Below, piece after piece: positions 43,862-55,156 of a DNA stretch of 64,000 nt. The DNA lies in NCBI GenBank assembly GCA_025331565.1, contig JAFREQ010000014.1, forward strand, positions 5,040,501 through 5,104,500, in the 5' to 3' direction. Under the pieces are notes generated by a model that had not been told where the DNA came from, made no database searches, and saw nothing but the letters and a program-made list of their open reading frames with translations. Made by a program: the position numbers and the translations under genes. Source of the stretch: Holacanthus passer. Lineage: Eukaryota > Chordata > Actinopteri > Pomacanthidae. Numbering within the stretch: position 1 is the first letter of the stretch; each line of letters opens with the position of its first letter.

Positions 43862-44645
43862 AGGTGCACTAAATGGTACAATTAACATCCAATCATGCTC
43901 TGTGGCATGTATGAGAATGCTGTGCATGCCCGGTTGATTCTGATTTTGTATGAAGATGGCAAAAGGAAAAGATCTAAGTGACTTTGAGGAGGCTCCATTG
44001 TTGGGGCACGGATGGCAGGAGCTTCAGTCACAAAGACTGCTCAACTGGCTCGTGTTTCTATATGAACAGTGACTGAAGTGACAACTGCATTTATATCTTG
44101 AGAAAGACATGAGTAAATATGGTTGGAAATTGTGACTGACAGTACGCATGTGATGACCGTGATGCTCGTGCATTGGTGCGATATGTAAGGAAAAACAGCA
44201 GAGCAGCTCTTCCTCAAGTGTCTCAGAATGTCAGTGCAGTACCTGATCAGACTGTCAGCAAGAACGGTCCGTCGACAATTACATACATACAGAGGGATAT
44301 TATAGAGAGATGTGAAAAAAAAGGTGATATGGTCAGATGAGTCATCCTTCAACGTATTCTCAATGAGTGAGTGAGTGCATGTATGATGTACACCAAGAGA
44401 ACAGAACAGGCCTGAATGATTGACCCTGACAGTGAGAGGGACCAATAGCATTTTGTTGGCATGGTTTGGATACACTTGTCCCCTTGGAGGAAAGATTCAC
44501 CTGTATATCAATACAAGGTTGGTCTGAGTGATCACCTTTATCCTATGATGAAACATTTTGATCCCGATTTGTGTGGTCTCTTCCAGGGTCTATGGGGCAC
44601 CGAGTGGTTTGATGAGTATAGAAATTAAGTGAATTATAAGGAAGT
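43862..44645 (+). mobile_element. Decayed Tc1/mariner-type transposon
   Basis: Starts in the family's leader (CATCCAATCATGCTCTGTGG) before a former transposase ATG at 43956, which reads as the KGKDLSDFE-like start of Tc1-type proteins. The 3' part near 44440-44600 has the TTTTGTTGGCATGGTTTGGA block that encodes the family's W-G-F-x-x-L-G-P region and ends before the last catalytic segment. Stops and frame breaks are many, and neither terminal inverted repeat is intact. It is a nonfunctional fossil. Confidence 0.75.
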
Positions 44646-45689
44646 AATATATATAATAATAATGTATCTGTCAGAACAAAATTTTAACGAGCCAAGTGAA
44701 GGAGGATTTGAAATGTGTTTTGAATGTTTTTAAATAGTAGGTACATTATCATTATTCTGCATTATCAGTTTAGCTTACTGTGAACATCCTCTTTTACTGT
44801 AAAGCCAGACGAAGAGGAAGTAGTTACATGCCGTCCAAACCAGCACAGGCTGCTTTGTGCTGTTCTGTGGCATGTTGGTATGTGAGCTATCTTTGCTTTC
44901 CACCTGCTCTGTCTGTTGTCGCGCTGCCAGCAGAATTGACTGACAAGGCGTCGGTGACAGTTCCCGTCACTTTCACTGTTGACCTTGTCCACATCATCAA
45001 TCGGCTGCCATGAATAACATACCAAATCAATCTGCATATCCTCCCCAGTTTCTTGCATTCTCAGTGTGACAAAATTACAAAGATGTGAAATTGAATCTGA
45101 GATGAAGAAAGAAACAGACTTTATGACTCCTATAATAATCATAAAGCAACAATATTATATAATTGCAAAGAGGCTAGAAATTTATAACAAAACTGACTCA
45201 TTAAGTAAAGTAGAATTGTGCTTGTTCATAGTTTTCACAAAAATATATATGACCTTACAGTAGATTTCTAAACTTTTAGTGTGAACACCTGTTTATCATT
45301 CTGCAGCAGGTGTTCAAACTGTGAGGTGCTGCCTGCAGGGGGCGCAAGAGAGTTAAAACAAAGATACCAAGGTGAGGGGAAAGGAACAGGTGCGTTTCCC
45401 TGTTGATATGTGTTTTCCCTTCTCGTAACCTGTGTCTAACCTTATTCCTAACCCCAACCAGTTATCTCTGCTACACCTAACTAACCTAAGCCCTAAAATA
45501 AACCATGGCAGAGGGCAGACAGTAGAAATGAAAATAATTTTTCAGTATTTTAACATCTAAATCAGTATAAATATTATTGAGCCTAATCAGCCACCAAGCC
45601 TACAATATGACCTTTGACCCCAAAATTCACATATAATAGGACACAGTATAATAGACAGTGATGTAATTACATAAAGGCAAGAATAGCCA

Positions 45690-46440
45690 GTGGTGAATAC
45701 CAAACTTTGTCAAAGGCCAAGGTGCCGGGCCAATTGATACATTTCAAGAACACATCCCTCAAACTGCTAAAACGGGAGGAAAGGGAGGCCATCACCCTGT
45801 CAGTGGCAAAATTTGTGTGCACGGACATCAGATCATTTGAAACCGTGTATGGTGATGGATTCAATGAACTGACACAGTGCATAATTGACATGGGTGCCTG
45901 AGCTGCCCGCGTGGATGCTCAGCAGCTTCATCCTGATCCAACAATTATGTAATGCAGACTTACAAAATAAGCAAAAGATGACAAAACATCATTCCTGAGC
46001 TGAAGATGCAGCTGACTGATAGCAACAGGGCGGTAGCTCAGCTCATATGTGAACAGACGATTATCACAAAATCAGTTATCAGTCATTACATCAACAACAA
46101 ATGGCAGCTGACTGAGTGAGCGCTTTGCACATCTGAATGGGACAGTACATTACACATAACAGCAGATGACCTCAGACCAGCCATTATGCAAGAACTACGT
46201 AAATGCAATCTTGATGAGTTCTTCTCCAAACTGGTCTATGTGACTGACTGAGGTGCAAACATAGTTGCGCAGTTATTCGTCTTAGTTGCACAGCACAGGT
46301 TCTGAACACAGTGCTGCAGACCACACTTGGAAAACCTGCTGAAGATATTGTCTTTAGAGAAGAAATATCTGTTCAGCTAAGTTGATTGTGACTTGCTTTA
46401 AGCAGACGAACGTCCACAATCATCTGAAAAAAATGTGAAC
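45690..46440 (+). mobile_element. Decayed hAT-type (ZBED-like) transposase remnant
   Basis: An open stretch near 45707-45901 reads EEREAITLSVAKFVCTDIRS, then FETVYGDGFNEL. This is the typical N-terminal region of ZBED/hAT transposases (ITxSVAKFICxDxRPF...GFxxL). Broken segments follow that resemble the VTDxGANIV core (about 46232-46270) and the LNTVLQTTL block (about 46300-46330). Stops interrupt every frame. The family is fairly clear; the exact borders are not. Confidence 0.65.
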
Positions 46441-46454
46441 AATTTGGTAAATAT

Positions 46455-47911
46455 CTGACTGGCACAGATGGTTTCAAACAGATAACTGACCCCAAACCTC
46501 TGGTCCCCTTGATCAACACCAAAGACCTGGACAAAGCACCAATTAGATGCCAAAGGTTGTGCCTCCATCAGTCAGCATCATGGACAGCGACAAAGAGGGG
46601 GGATGTCTGCTGTTATGTTAACTATCTTAACTAACCAGTGAAAAGCTGGATGAGTCACACTGACAGTGAACTCCAAGCAGTAGTAAAACTAGAAATGGAT
46701 GTCAGCAAAAGACTATTACCACTACAGAGGTGAGCTCTCAAGGAGTGGTGGGTTAGTCACTATAGGAAGCTTCACAGTTATACCTCAATGTGAGAGGAGA
46801 TACTGAGCAAAATCCATGAGGGACACCTGGACCTTTCCAAATGCTGAGAGAGGGCACAAGCATTTGTGTGGTGGTCTGGCCTATTAGCTGATTTGAAGCA
46901 AAGACTGGAGAGATGTGAGTTCTGTTGTGAAAATAAGAGAAAAGAACCACCAAACCCAACCTCTTTACCAGACAGGCCCTGAGGGTTGGGATGGTTTTGT
47001 ATCAACACAAAGGGAAGAACTATTTTGTAGTTTGTAAATATTACTCCAGCTAGCTTGAGATACTGGAATTACCTGTTACTACAGTTGTCGCAAAGTTGAG
47101 GGTTACCTTTTCCAGGTATAGGATCCCAAACAGAGGGTGCTCAGATAACAGAATTCAATTTTCATGTGAAATCTTCAAGAAATCTAGTGAGGAGTTTAGT
47201 CAGGACGATGACTTCACATCACATTCGGCATGCACCATCCATCCAGGAACAAACTGACAGAATGGGCTGTGCAGACCACAAAAAGAATCCCGCAGCAGCA
47301 GGATGCATTGCTGGCCCTTCTACGACACACCAACGTCAACCAGTGTGAGTCCAGCTGAGCTTTTGATGGGCAGGAAAATTTACAGACTCTGGACTGTAAC
47401 TTGAGTGCTAAATGACCAGACTGGTCTCTTATCCAGCAGGACATTGTAGAGAACGAGCTGCAGGCCCAGGGACCTGCCTGTCCTCCAGCCAGGCAGCAGG
47501 GTCCTGGTGAAACTTAACTCCGACTCTGCTGGACTACTCCATCCTTGGTGCAGCAAGAGAGCACCACTCAGCAGTCGTACGTGGTCCGCTAACCAGCAAA
47601 GGGGGACAAGCAGAGGAACCATTGACATGTGCAGACTCTTTCACAAGAGACAGAAATATGCAAGTCTGCAAGAACAGAGACTCATTCATTGACAACCACT
47701 GGGTTGGCAAGAGTCTAAGCCTGCAGAGTGTTTTGCTATAAACATGGATAGTTATTGAAAAACAAAAAGGAACTGTTGAAACCTAATGTCAGTGAACTAG
47801 TTAATGCGTGGAAAGATTTAAGGCATTAGAGAGTTAATGATAGGACAGAATAATGTTTGGGGTTAATAACATTGTTCAGGTGGAGGAAGTGATTAGGATA
47901 AAAGAGGGAGG
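46455..47911 (+). mobile_element. Decayed Ty3/gypsy LTR retrotransposon fragment (RNase H end and integrase)
   Basis: DPKPLVPLINTKDLDKAPIR (about 46490-46545) matches the end of the reverse transcriptase/RNase H region of gypsy elements. KIHEGHLDLSKC (about 46809) with a later C-x-x-C is the integrase H2C2 zinc finger, and further pieces up to about 47690 look like the integrase core and C-terminus (SPAELLMGRKI). A purine run, AAAAGAGGGAGG at 47900-47911, followed by TGTCA resembles a polypurine tract next to a 3' LTR. Multiple stops show that it is inactive. Confidence 0.7.
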
Positions 47912-48245
47912 TGTCAAGGATGTATGTAGGAGCGTGCATCTTCTATATTCTATGATTCTAGGTTGACAGGAAATCATTAATCTGGGTAAAGTCCTAGGAC
48001 TGAGATCTTGAGGTCTTTCTGCAGCCCCCCCTGAGATCTTTTCCTAAACCTAGCCAAGCAGTTTTGGTGCCCAAATCTAACCATTTTGAGGGTGTATCAA
48101 AGTGGGCGTGTCCTGAAGCTGCTGTTTGCCCACTGATTGGCGGATATACAGGAAGTAATGTAAGACGTGCACATGTTGAATACAAGCTCGCCTCATGTTC
48201 TGCTCAGTTACTTCACAAATAGGTTAAACTGAAAAACATTATTTG

Positions 48246-48791
48246 ATAAACAGGAAGTTATTTACTCTAGTCTGCCCATTTATGAACACAGTCAGCAGCT
48301 GGAGCAGCTTCAGTGGACGTAACGCAGCTCATGGAGGCAATTAAGGTAAAACCCGCAGCGCTATACTGTCGCAAAAGCGTCAAAATTCGTACTACTTCTC
48401 GGAGTCATAACTCTGTCAAACCTGAGCACACAGTCATGATACACATATTTTTTGATCACACCTTCTGTTGACAGACACAATTATTATTATTATCACCAAT
48501 AAGTGTCTATAAATCTGCGTAGAAATCACAGAAAACCTCATAGCTCCAGAACTTGCCTGAGAATAATAACGTTTTTAGGTTTTCTTCAGTATCAAGGAAA
48601 CCCAATGATCGTTTTCTGCACATAAATGAGTAGGTTGCAAACAGGGGCGGCTAATGGATAATTCGGCATATTTCACTGGTGCTAATTTGCCAAAATGTCA
48701 AAAATATTGTTAGGTTCAAGTAAATGAGGCTCAAGCTGTAGCCCACAAGCTGATTAACTGACTCCATGGCAACGCTTTACTTCCTGTTTAT
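48246..48791 (+). repeat. Nonautonomous DNA element with 13-bp terminal inverted repeats
   Basis: ATAAACAGGAAGT at 48246-48258 and its exact reverse complement at 48779-48791 bound a 546 bp noncoding unit. Its inner sequence is related to the repeat at 25738-26225, sharing CTCATGGAGGCAATTAAGGT and later blocks in the same order. I do not know its superfamily. Confidence 0.65.
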
Positions 48792-48856
48792 ACTCCCCAA
48801 ATTTTGGGAACTGTAGTTCTAAAACTTAGAGATGATTAGCCTCTAAATCGAAGAAA

Positions 48857-48861
<5 letters not shown>

Positions 48862-48903
<42 letters not shown>
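48862..48903. repeat. TAA trinucleotide microsatellite
   Basis: About 14 near-perfect AAT/TAA units in tandem. Confidence 0.9.
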
Positions 48904-48909
48904 GGAGTT

Positions 48910-51900
48910 ACAAAATCTATTTATATGAACTTTTTCACTTTTAATATTTAGTTATTTTTATTCACGAGAGTACTAAGATTCAGAAAGTCAACATGGTTTT
49001 TTATGTTCATGGACACTTTCCTCTATCCATCATATACAGACATTTACCCCGGGTTGAAAACCTGTGGGGTGGGGTGAGAAGGTGAAGGGATGGGGGGCCC
49101 ACAGTGTCAGACATTGAAAGCCCTGGTTCTTCAGAAACAGCTCGACCACTAGAGGGCAGTCTAGATTCATGTGTGTGTGTCCCAGCACAACTATTAACAC
49201 GGTCACCAGATTTCCCCACTGATTTTGGGGGCTCATGTGATGGGCAGCATTGAATAATGTGCATTCAGATGCAAGATATTTTTCACATTACATCCTGATG
49301 AACACACCATAGAAAAGTGATGAATTTAAACAGTTCTACTTCTGCATATCCAACTTGCATGGAGCCAAAAATAGTGGAAAATGGAAACAGAATAGTGGAA
49401 AGTAGTGCATGATACATCTACTGTAACATAACAGATGTCTTTTGTTTGCGTTCTTTTTGTTTTCTTGATGAGCTCTAATATTTTAAAGATGATTCATTAT
49501 GAAACTCTGAAAGTCTTTTATCAAACTCATTTTTATATCATATGAGGTCATAACAGCAGATAATTTGTTGTTAAAGGGCACAAATGAGGATTAGACTGCA
49601 TTTGTTGTAGATTTGGTAAGGTTTTACATTCACTAATGCATAATAAATTGTAATATAATAATCTTATTATTATCCACTTTAATTTGGCCAAAGGGAAATA
49701 AGTTTGCATCAACAGGTCCTTGACTGCCAAAAATGCTGTGCAGAAAAAAAGATTCCAAAAATGACTTCAACTCAATTTTCTTTTTGTCTTTTTGAAGCTC
49801 AGCCATTCAATATGTTGAAAGATTGGGGGATTTTGCCTCTGCAGTAATTAAAAAAATAATAATAAATTTGTTTCAGCTGTTATTCTGTGAAACATCTGAT
49901 AAAACTGGTTTTTGCTGGGAAAACAAGACCAATTACATTTTAGATTTTTTTTTTTTACAGACCTTCATTTAGTATGTGGTGAGAACAAGTAATTTCTTTA
50001 CGGTTTTTTTTTTCTATACAGCTTATGAGGGCAGACCAGGCCTGACTCAGTGTGACTCTGAGAGCTCAGCTTGGTCCTGAGCTACAGTTTTTTTTATCTT
50101 TCCAAACAAAATTGCTTTGTCTTGTTCCCTCCAAAGGAAATGATTCAGGTCAGAGTATTAGCAAAGAATGTAAGAACTGAATGTGGGCGATTTGCTGGAA
50201 GGTTGTATTTCTCAATGTGTCACAATGACCCTTACACATAGTCATCGCTGAATGGGATCTGAGGTTTAGGACTTCACTATGTAGAGGAATTAAACAAGGC
50301 CAGAGTCTTGAAGCTTTAGTTACATTTTGTAGTTCATGGCACACACACACATACATGAGCTGAACCTCCACAAAGCTCCTTGGAGAGACACTCCCTGGTG
50401 TTAGTAGTTGGAGCAGGTAGGCGTAGCTGCTGCGTTATCAGGCTAGACAGTGAGCTCATGGGACTTCCCCACCGTCCTGGTCCTGTTCTGTACTTACCTA
50501 CTTATATAGTGTCTGTCTGAAAGAGGCCGCCCAAAGCCTCGTCCCTTTCTCCACATATGAGTTGATCATAGAGGATTAGTGGAGACAAAGTGGCACAGAG
50601 CCACTGCTGAGTGTGCTGGGGTTTAAGCATGCCCGGCCCAGTTCTGTGTCATCAAAAGAGTTTACTTAAAATATACGGGTATTATCTCTCCTCTGTGTGG
50701 GTGTGTGTGCATTCAGATTGGCAGTAAGTACTGTTATACAATGTAGTTGTATGATGATGATTGATACTTTGAATGATACAGGCTCATCAGTAAGGATTAA
50801 ACTTAGGATCTTAACAGGACAATGTCTCCCTCTCTGTCTCATTTGATCTTGATGAGTCCACTAGATTACAGGTGTACACACACGCTCACACACACCACAT
50901 ACAGTACGCGCACAGGCCTGTATCCCCTCCAGCACCCGCATGCTCACTCACGCAGCTAACAAGCCTGTCCGTATCTTGTCTACCTCCCTGCTGCAGCAGC
51001 AATAAGACTCAGGTAATATGACTGGGACTCAAGGAAAAACAAGCCCTCATAACCCAGAGCCTGAGGGTACTGTGGTGACAGCACTCATTAGAAGGTTTGA
51101 ACTGATCTGAGATTTCCAGTGGTGTGATGTTGCAAATACAACACAACTTCAATGCCTTATATGCCACTGGGGTTGTGTTCATCTACAATGTTGTAAAGGT
51201 AGGATTTGACAGGCAACAGTAAGTCTTTCAGTCACTCAGAATGTGTGACACATCCGTTTCTTCCAAGTTGATAACTGTATTTCCTTTTTCTCCCTCTCCC
51301 TCTCTTGCGCCCTGTTAGTGCCAGTGACTGAGGCTGTGGTCAGGAAGCATTCCTGGGGCAAGCCCACAGCATTCGCTGGGATGCCTGTACTAAAGTGTGG
51401 AACTCTGCAAGCCACTCTGCTCCCCTGTGGTGCTGGCATGGTGAGTACCAAGAGATCCTGCTGGGCCTGCGGTGGTGTTGGTAACCTCGTGTATGAAGCT
51501 CCTGCAGAGGGGAAAAAGAAGGGAAGAAAGAGGAAATAGGAAAAAGTTCTGCGCTCTGAGTCTTGGCATTTTCACACATAAATCTTTCAGACAATTGGGG
51601 AGAATGAATGTCGGACTGGAAGAAAGTAAATGAGGAGCTGAGGTGATGTGTCCCTGTGTATGACCATCTGGAAGAGAGCATTAGGCTCTCCACAGGGCTT
51701 CTCGATTCATTAGCATGCACTATAGTACAGTGGTGGGTCTCACAGATGCCTCCCAACATGCATCCATCTTGCATTTATCTTACAGCAACAGCTGTTGGAG
51801 CATCGTTCGACTTCGATATTTCAGAGTCGAAGTAAAAAGTAGGTTGTAACAACACTGTCTAAAACAACTGACTGCCACATAGTTTTTGCCTTCTGATGGC

Positions 51901-54400
51901 TGAAAAGTACATTTAGAGTTTCCAAATAACTTGTTGGAGATGGAACCGTTGTGGCAGCTGTTAAATGTGGTATATCTGATAATCATAACTTTTTCATATA
52001 GATCCAAATAGTACCATGCTTCAACTCTGTGAAAGAAAAAGTTACAAACTGATACTGCCTTCAGGTCCAGTAAAATCCAAAAACAAATCAGTGCTTCACG
52101 CTCTGCAAAACAAGTCACGGCAGGTTGCGGTCAGTTACTCTGAAGCAAATCTCACAAACATGTTACATAAAAACAATCTCTCTCTCTCTCTTAACAGGGG
52201 TGTAATGCAGCTTCATTTCACTTATCATCTATGAGTGATCCTTGCTGCTCTCTCGACACCTTACACACTTTCCCACTCCTCTTCGCCCAGTGTGTAGCAG
52301 AAGTCCTTTTCATGACGAGCATCATAAATTAAACATGGCCCCAGCTTCCCTTGTGTGTCTGTCGGTGTAAAAATAGCTCAGTTTGGTGCACAGTGTGATG
52401 CCCCGTGCACAGCCTTCTGTCTTTAATGAAGTGTTGCCATGAAAAGTGTACCGATCCTCCAGCGTGACTTGTACTCAGGCTCTGTGGCAACCGTGTTCTG
52501 ACTTTCTCAAACTCCCCGAGTGACTCTGAGCTCATTTGGTTATACAAGTGCTCACAATTACCCAGAGATTTGGACACAGGGACATGGGATATTTCCATAT
52601 CCCTGACGGATGTTATTTTAATTACACTGAACTGCTTGACTTTGTGCTGTGGATTTACATGTTTTTTCTTCTTCTGTGGATGCGAAGAGGGATTCTTGGA
52701 AGGTTATTCTCTTGTACTGAATCTCTTATTTATTAAGGCCCATAGTCTCTGGCAAAACATGGGGTAAGCATGGGAAAATGGCATTAAATTACATTGTTTA
52801 TGAAATATCTGTCTTTCAATCTGAGGTAGTTACATTTTGACACACAATCTTTAAAGGCAATTACAGAATTTTGATAAGCTACAAGATAATGAAAATTAAT
52901 CCTCTCTCCTCCCTTTCTGGCATCAGCCATAACTCTATTTTCAGATTGTGTGCGTTTCAAATTCTCGGCATCATCTGAAGAAAGTAGAGTTGTTATCTCC
53001 AATCAGCCTCATTGTGAGGGCCTAATTATATTTGATTGAGAAAAAAAAAATCACACATGGGAGCAGGCATGATAATTATAGTGTAGAATCTGCCCGTACG
53101 TTGAAATGCAAACATAAATGCATCAACACAGCTGATTAATTTAGGTGATAATACAGGAGGAGGTAGCAGGTGTGGGGAAACAAATGCTTTTCCTCTGCAG
53201 GACGATTCCTGAAAACAAATGTTTCATATGTCATTGCTGGTGAAATGTGGCACAGTGGCTCAGTGGAGCTGTACTCCTGGTAATGTTAGAGAGGTCTGTT
53301 TTGATTCATGTAACTCCTCAAGCCTCATTCCTCTTTGGGTCTTGGAGGGTAATGGTGTGCATACAGTGGCTCATGATCAGTGATTTGCAGGGATGGATGA
53401 TGGTGGGGGTTAAAACACAAACCGTCTTTAACCCATTCAATTTCAAATCTCTAAACCAAATAAAGGTTTAAGGAACAACAGTCTTTTTACAACGTGCTTC
53501 ACACATATGTGAGTGCATGTCCATATTACTGATTTCTGACAGCAGGCAGGGCTTTAGTTATTCAAAGCCAGGAGTGGAAATCAATGAGCAAAATGTGGCA
53601 GTTAAGCTGAATATCCTGCAGTGAAAACCTTGATACTCATCACTGACGAGTGGGTAATGTGGTGTTGGTTATGGTTTTGGAACCAGATGAATCAAAATAT
53701 AATTTATATTCAGTTTTTTTTTGTTTTGTTTTGGGCCCAATACCAGATGATTATTCTAATGCTTTCATCAGTGTTCCTGTAAACAATTACTGATTATCAT
53801 ACCCGAGGACTTGATTTCATCTTGAACTGTATTTTGAGCAGCTGGTGTAGTTTATTCGTTCAGCATATTAACTTAATATCAACAGGGCTTTTTTCATTAC
53901 AAATATCATTTCCTTCATACTTCTATATCTATTTCAGTTCTTCATGCAGGTTCGGCTTCAGCTATAACAGGGATATGAAATTGCTCAGGGCCCCCAATTG
54001 ACCTTGGTTTAAGGATGATATGCAGGGAAATCAGCTGAGGCATAAAATAAAAACTGTAGGTTCATATTCCATGTTCAAACAAGTTTTGCAATTTAGTGCT
54101 CAACTCCATCAGTTGAACTTTTAACTCCACTCAGTAGACATGTATTGAGGATAAAGATAATTTTAATCTTCCTCCTAAATTTAATAACTTTCTGAAGAAT
54201 GGGTCGAAAATCCTGTAATATTTTGGTCTTGATTTGACTTTTTCTAAATGTCAAACAATTGCTGTTGACAAACTGTCTTCATGAGAACATTCATCTTCCA
54301 TCAGTGGGACAGCAGACATCCTCACATCAATGCTGCACCCATGACCCAATGAACACATTGGTTTGTTAGTGGGACTGGATGAGCTGGAGCCTCGCACACG
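48910..54400. other. Intergenic DNA upstream of scube3
   Basis: No gene is supported. Contents are ordinary AT-rich DNA, CA tracts near 50340 and 50876-50905, and one exon-like segment at 51319-51440 (see findings). AT-rich homeodomain-type sequence lies near 52960-53150, which might be regulatory. Confidence 0.55.
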
Positions 54401-54412
54401 GTCTGCTGGGGC

Positions 54413-54419
54413 TATAAAT
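54413..54419 (+). promoter_or_regulatory. scube3: Candidate TATA box of scube3
   Basis: TATAAAT lies in GGGGCTATAAATGC. A start about 30 nt downstream would give a leader of roughly 610 nt. A CpG-rich block (about 54540-54660) follows, so the true start could instead lie there. Confidence 0.35.
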
Positions 54420-54519
54420 GCAATCTCCTGCCTATTACTCTCCCCATCTGAGCCATTTAGAAATCCATCCGCCCTCTTGCCCTTCCCTGTTCAGCCGCTG
54501 CTTTCGACGAGATTGGGCC

Positions 54520-54754
54520 ACTTTTTTTTTTTTTTTTTTTTTTTTGCGCAGGTGGCACAGGCCGGGTGAGCGCGCGAGCCACCGTGCACGCGCGTGGTAG
54601 CCTCGGTCCACCTTCAGCGGCCAAAACCAGCACCTGTGCGCGTGAATTCCTGCAGAACAAACGGAAGGAAACAGTGAGGAGCAGGAGCAGTGAGGGAAGA
54701 GAAGGAGCAGCAGAGGAGTCCGGAGCGCTCCTGCTTCTCTCCTCCCCCTTCAGA

Positions 54755-54800
<46 letters not shown>
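54520..54800 (+). promoter_or_regulatory. scube3: CpG-rich block, poly-T and CT array in the scube3 promoter/leader
   Basis: A T-run of about 24 at 54522-54545 is followed by GCGCAGGTGG...GAGCGCGCGAGCC...GCACGCGCGTGG, the most CpG-dense stretch of the window. A (CT)n array of about 40 nt at 54758-54798 comes next. This marks the 5' end of the downstream gene. Confidence 0.6.
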
Positions 54801-54803
<3 letters not shown>

Positions 54804-55056
54804 AAATTGACATTGGTCTGGCTCGAAACATGATAACAGAAAAGCCTTCCTCCGCTCCTCCGCCTCGTCGGGCTCTCCTTAACCCGGATCACTTGAAACT
54901 CAAATAAGGAGGCGCAAAGAGGAAAAAAAAGGGGGGATCGCGCAGGAATAACAAGCGACCTTTATACACACACACTCACACACACACACCCTCCTATGTG
55001 CTTGTGCGCATCGCAGATCTTTAAAGTGCTTGTGTGCAACTGCAGTGAAAGTTAAC

Positions 55057-55156
55057 ATGTATGTGCACGCTTTGATACGCGCGAGCTTTGGATTTGTAGG
55101 TTTCTGCCTGGTCGCCTTTGTCCAACAGTCAGCTTCAGGAAGTAAAACCACTCAAG
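55057..55156 (+). CDS. scube3: scube3 exon 1: signal peptide (partial gene)
   Basis: ATG at 55057 (A at -3) encodes MYVHALIRASFGFVGFCLVA, then FVQQSASGSKTTQ, and one base before a GTAAGT donor. It is a clear signal peptide: a basic start, a hydrophobic core at residues 11-22, and small residues before a likely cleavage near S25-G28. The SKTTQ end in phase 1 fits SCUBE proteins, where SKAAQ is followed by DVDEC of the first EGF repeat, and the next codon here starts with G. SCUBE3 is a secreted EGF-CUB protein that modulates BMP/TGF-beta-type signalling. Linkage to anks1a, as in mammals, supports the name. The exon is short, so identity rests mainly on context; the rest of the gene lies beyond the window. 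Confidence 0.7.

Noticed and set aside
44041..44475. 144-codon minus-strand frame
   Set aside because: It lies antisense to the decayed Tc1-like element, whose recognisable coding remnants are on the plus strand.
49000..54400. A TCP11 gene between SARG and scube3, as expected from the human order
   Set aside because: No exon resembling TCP11 was seen on either strand.
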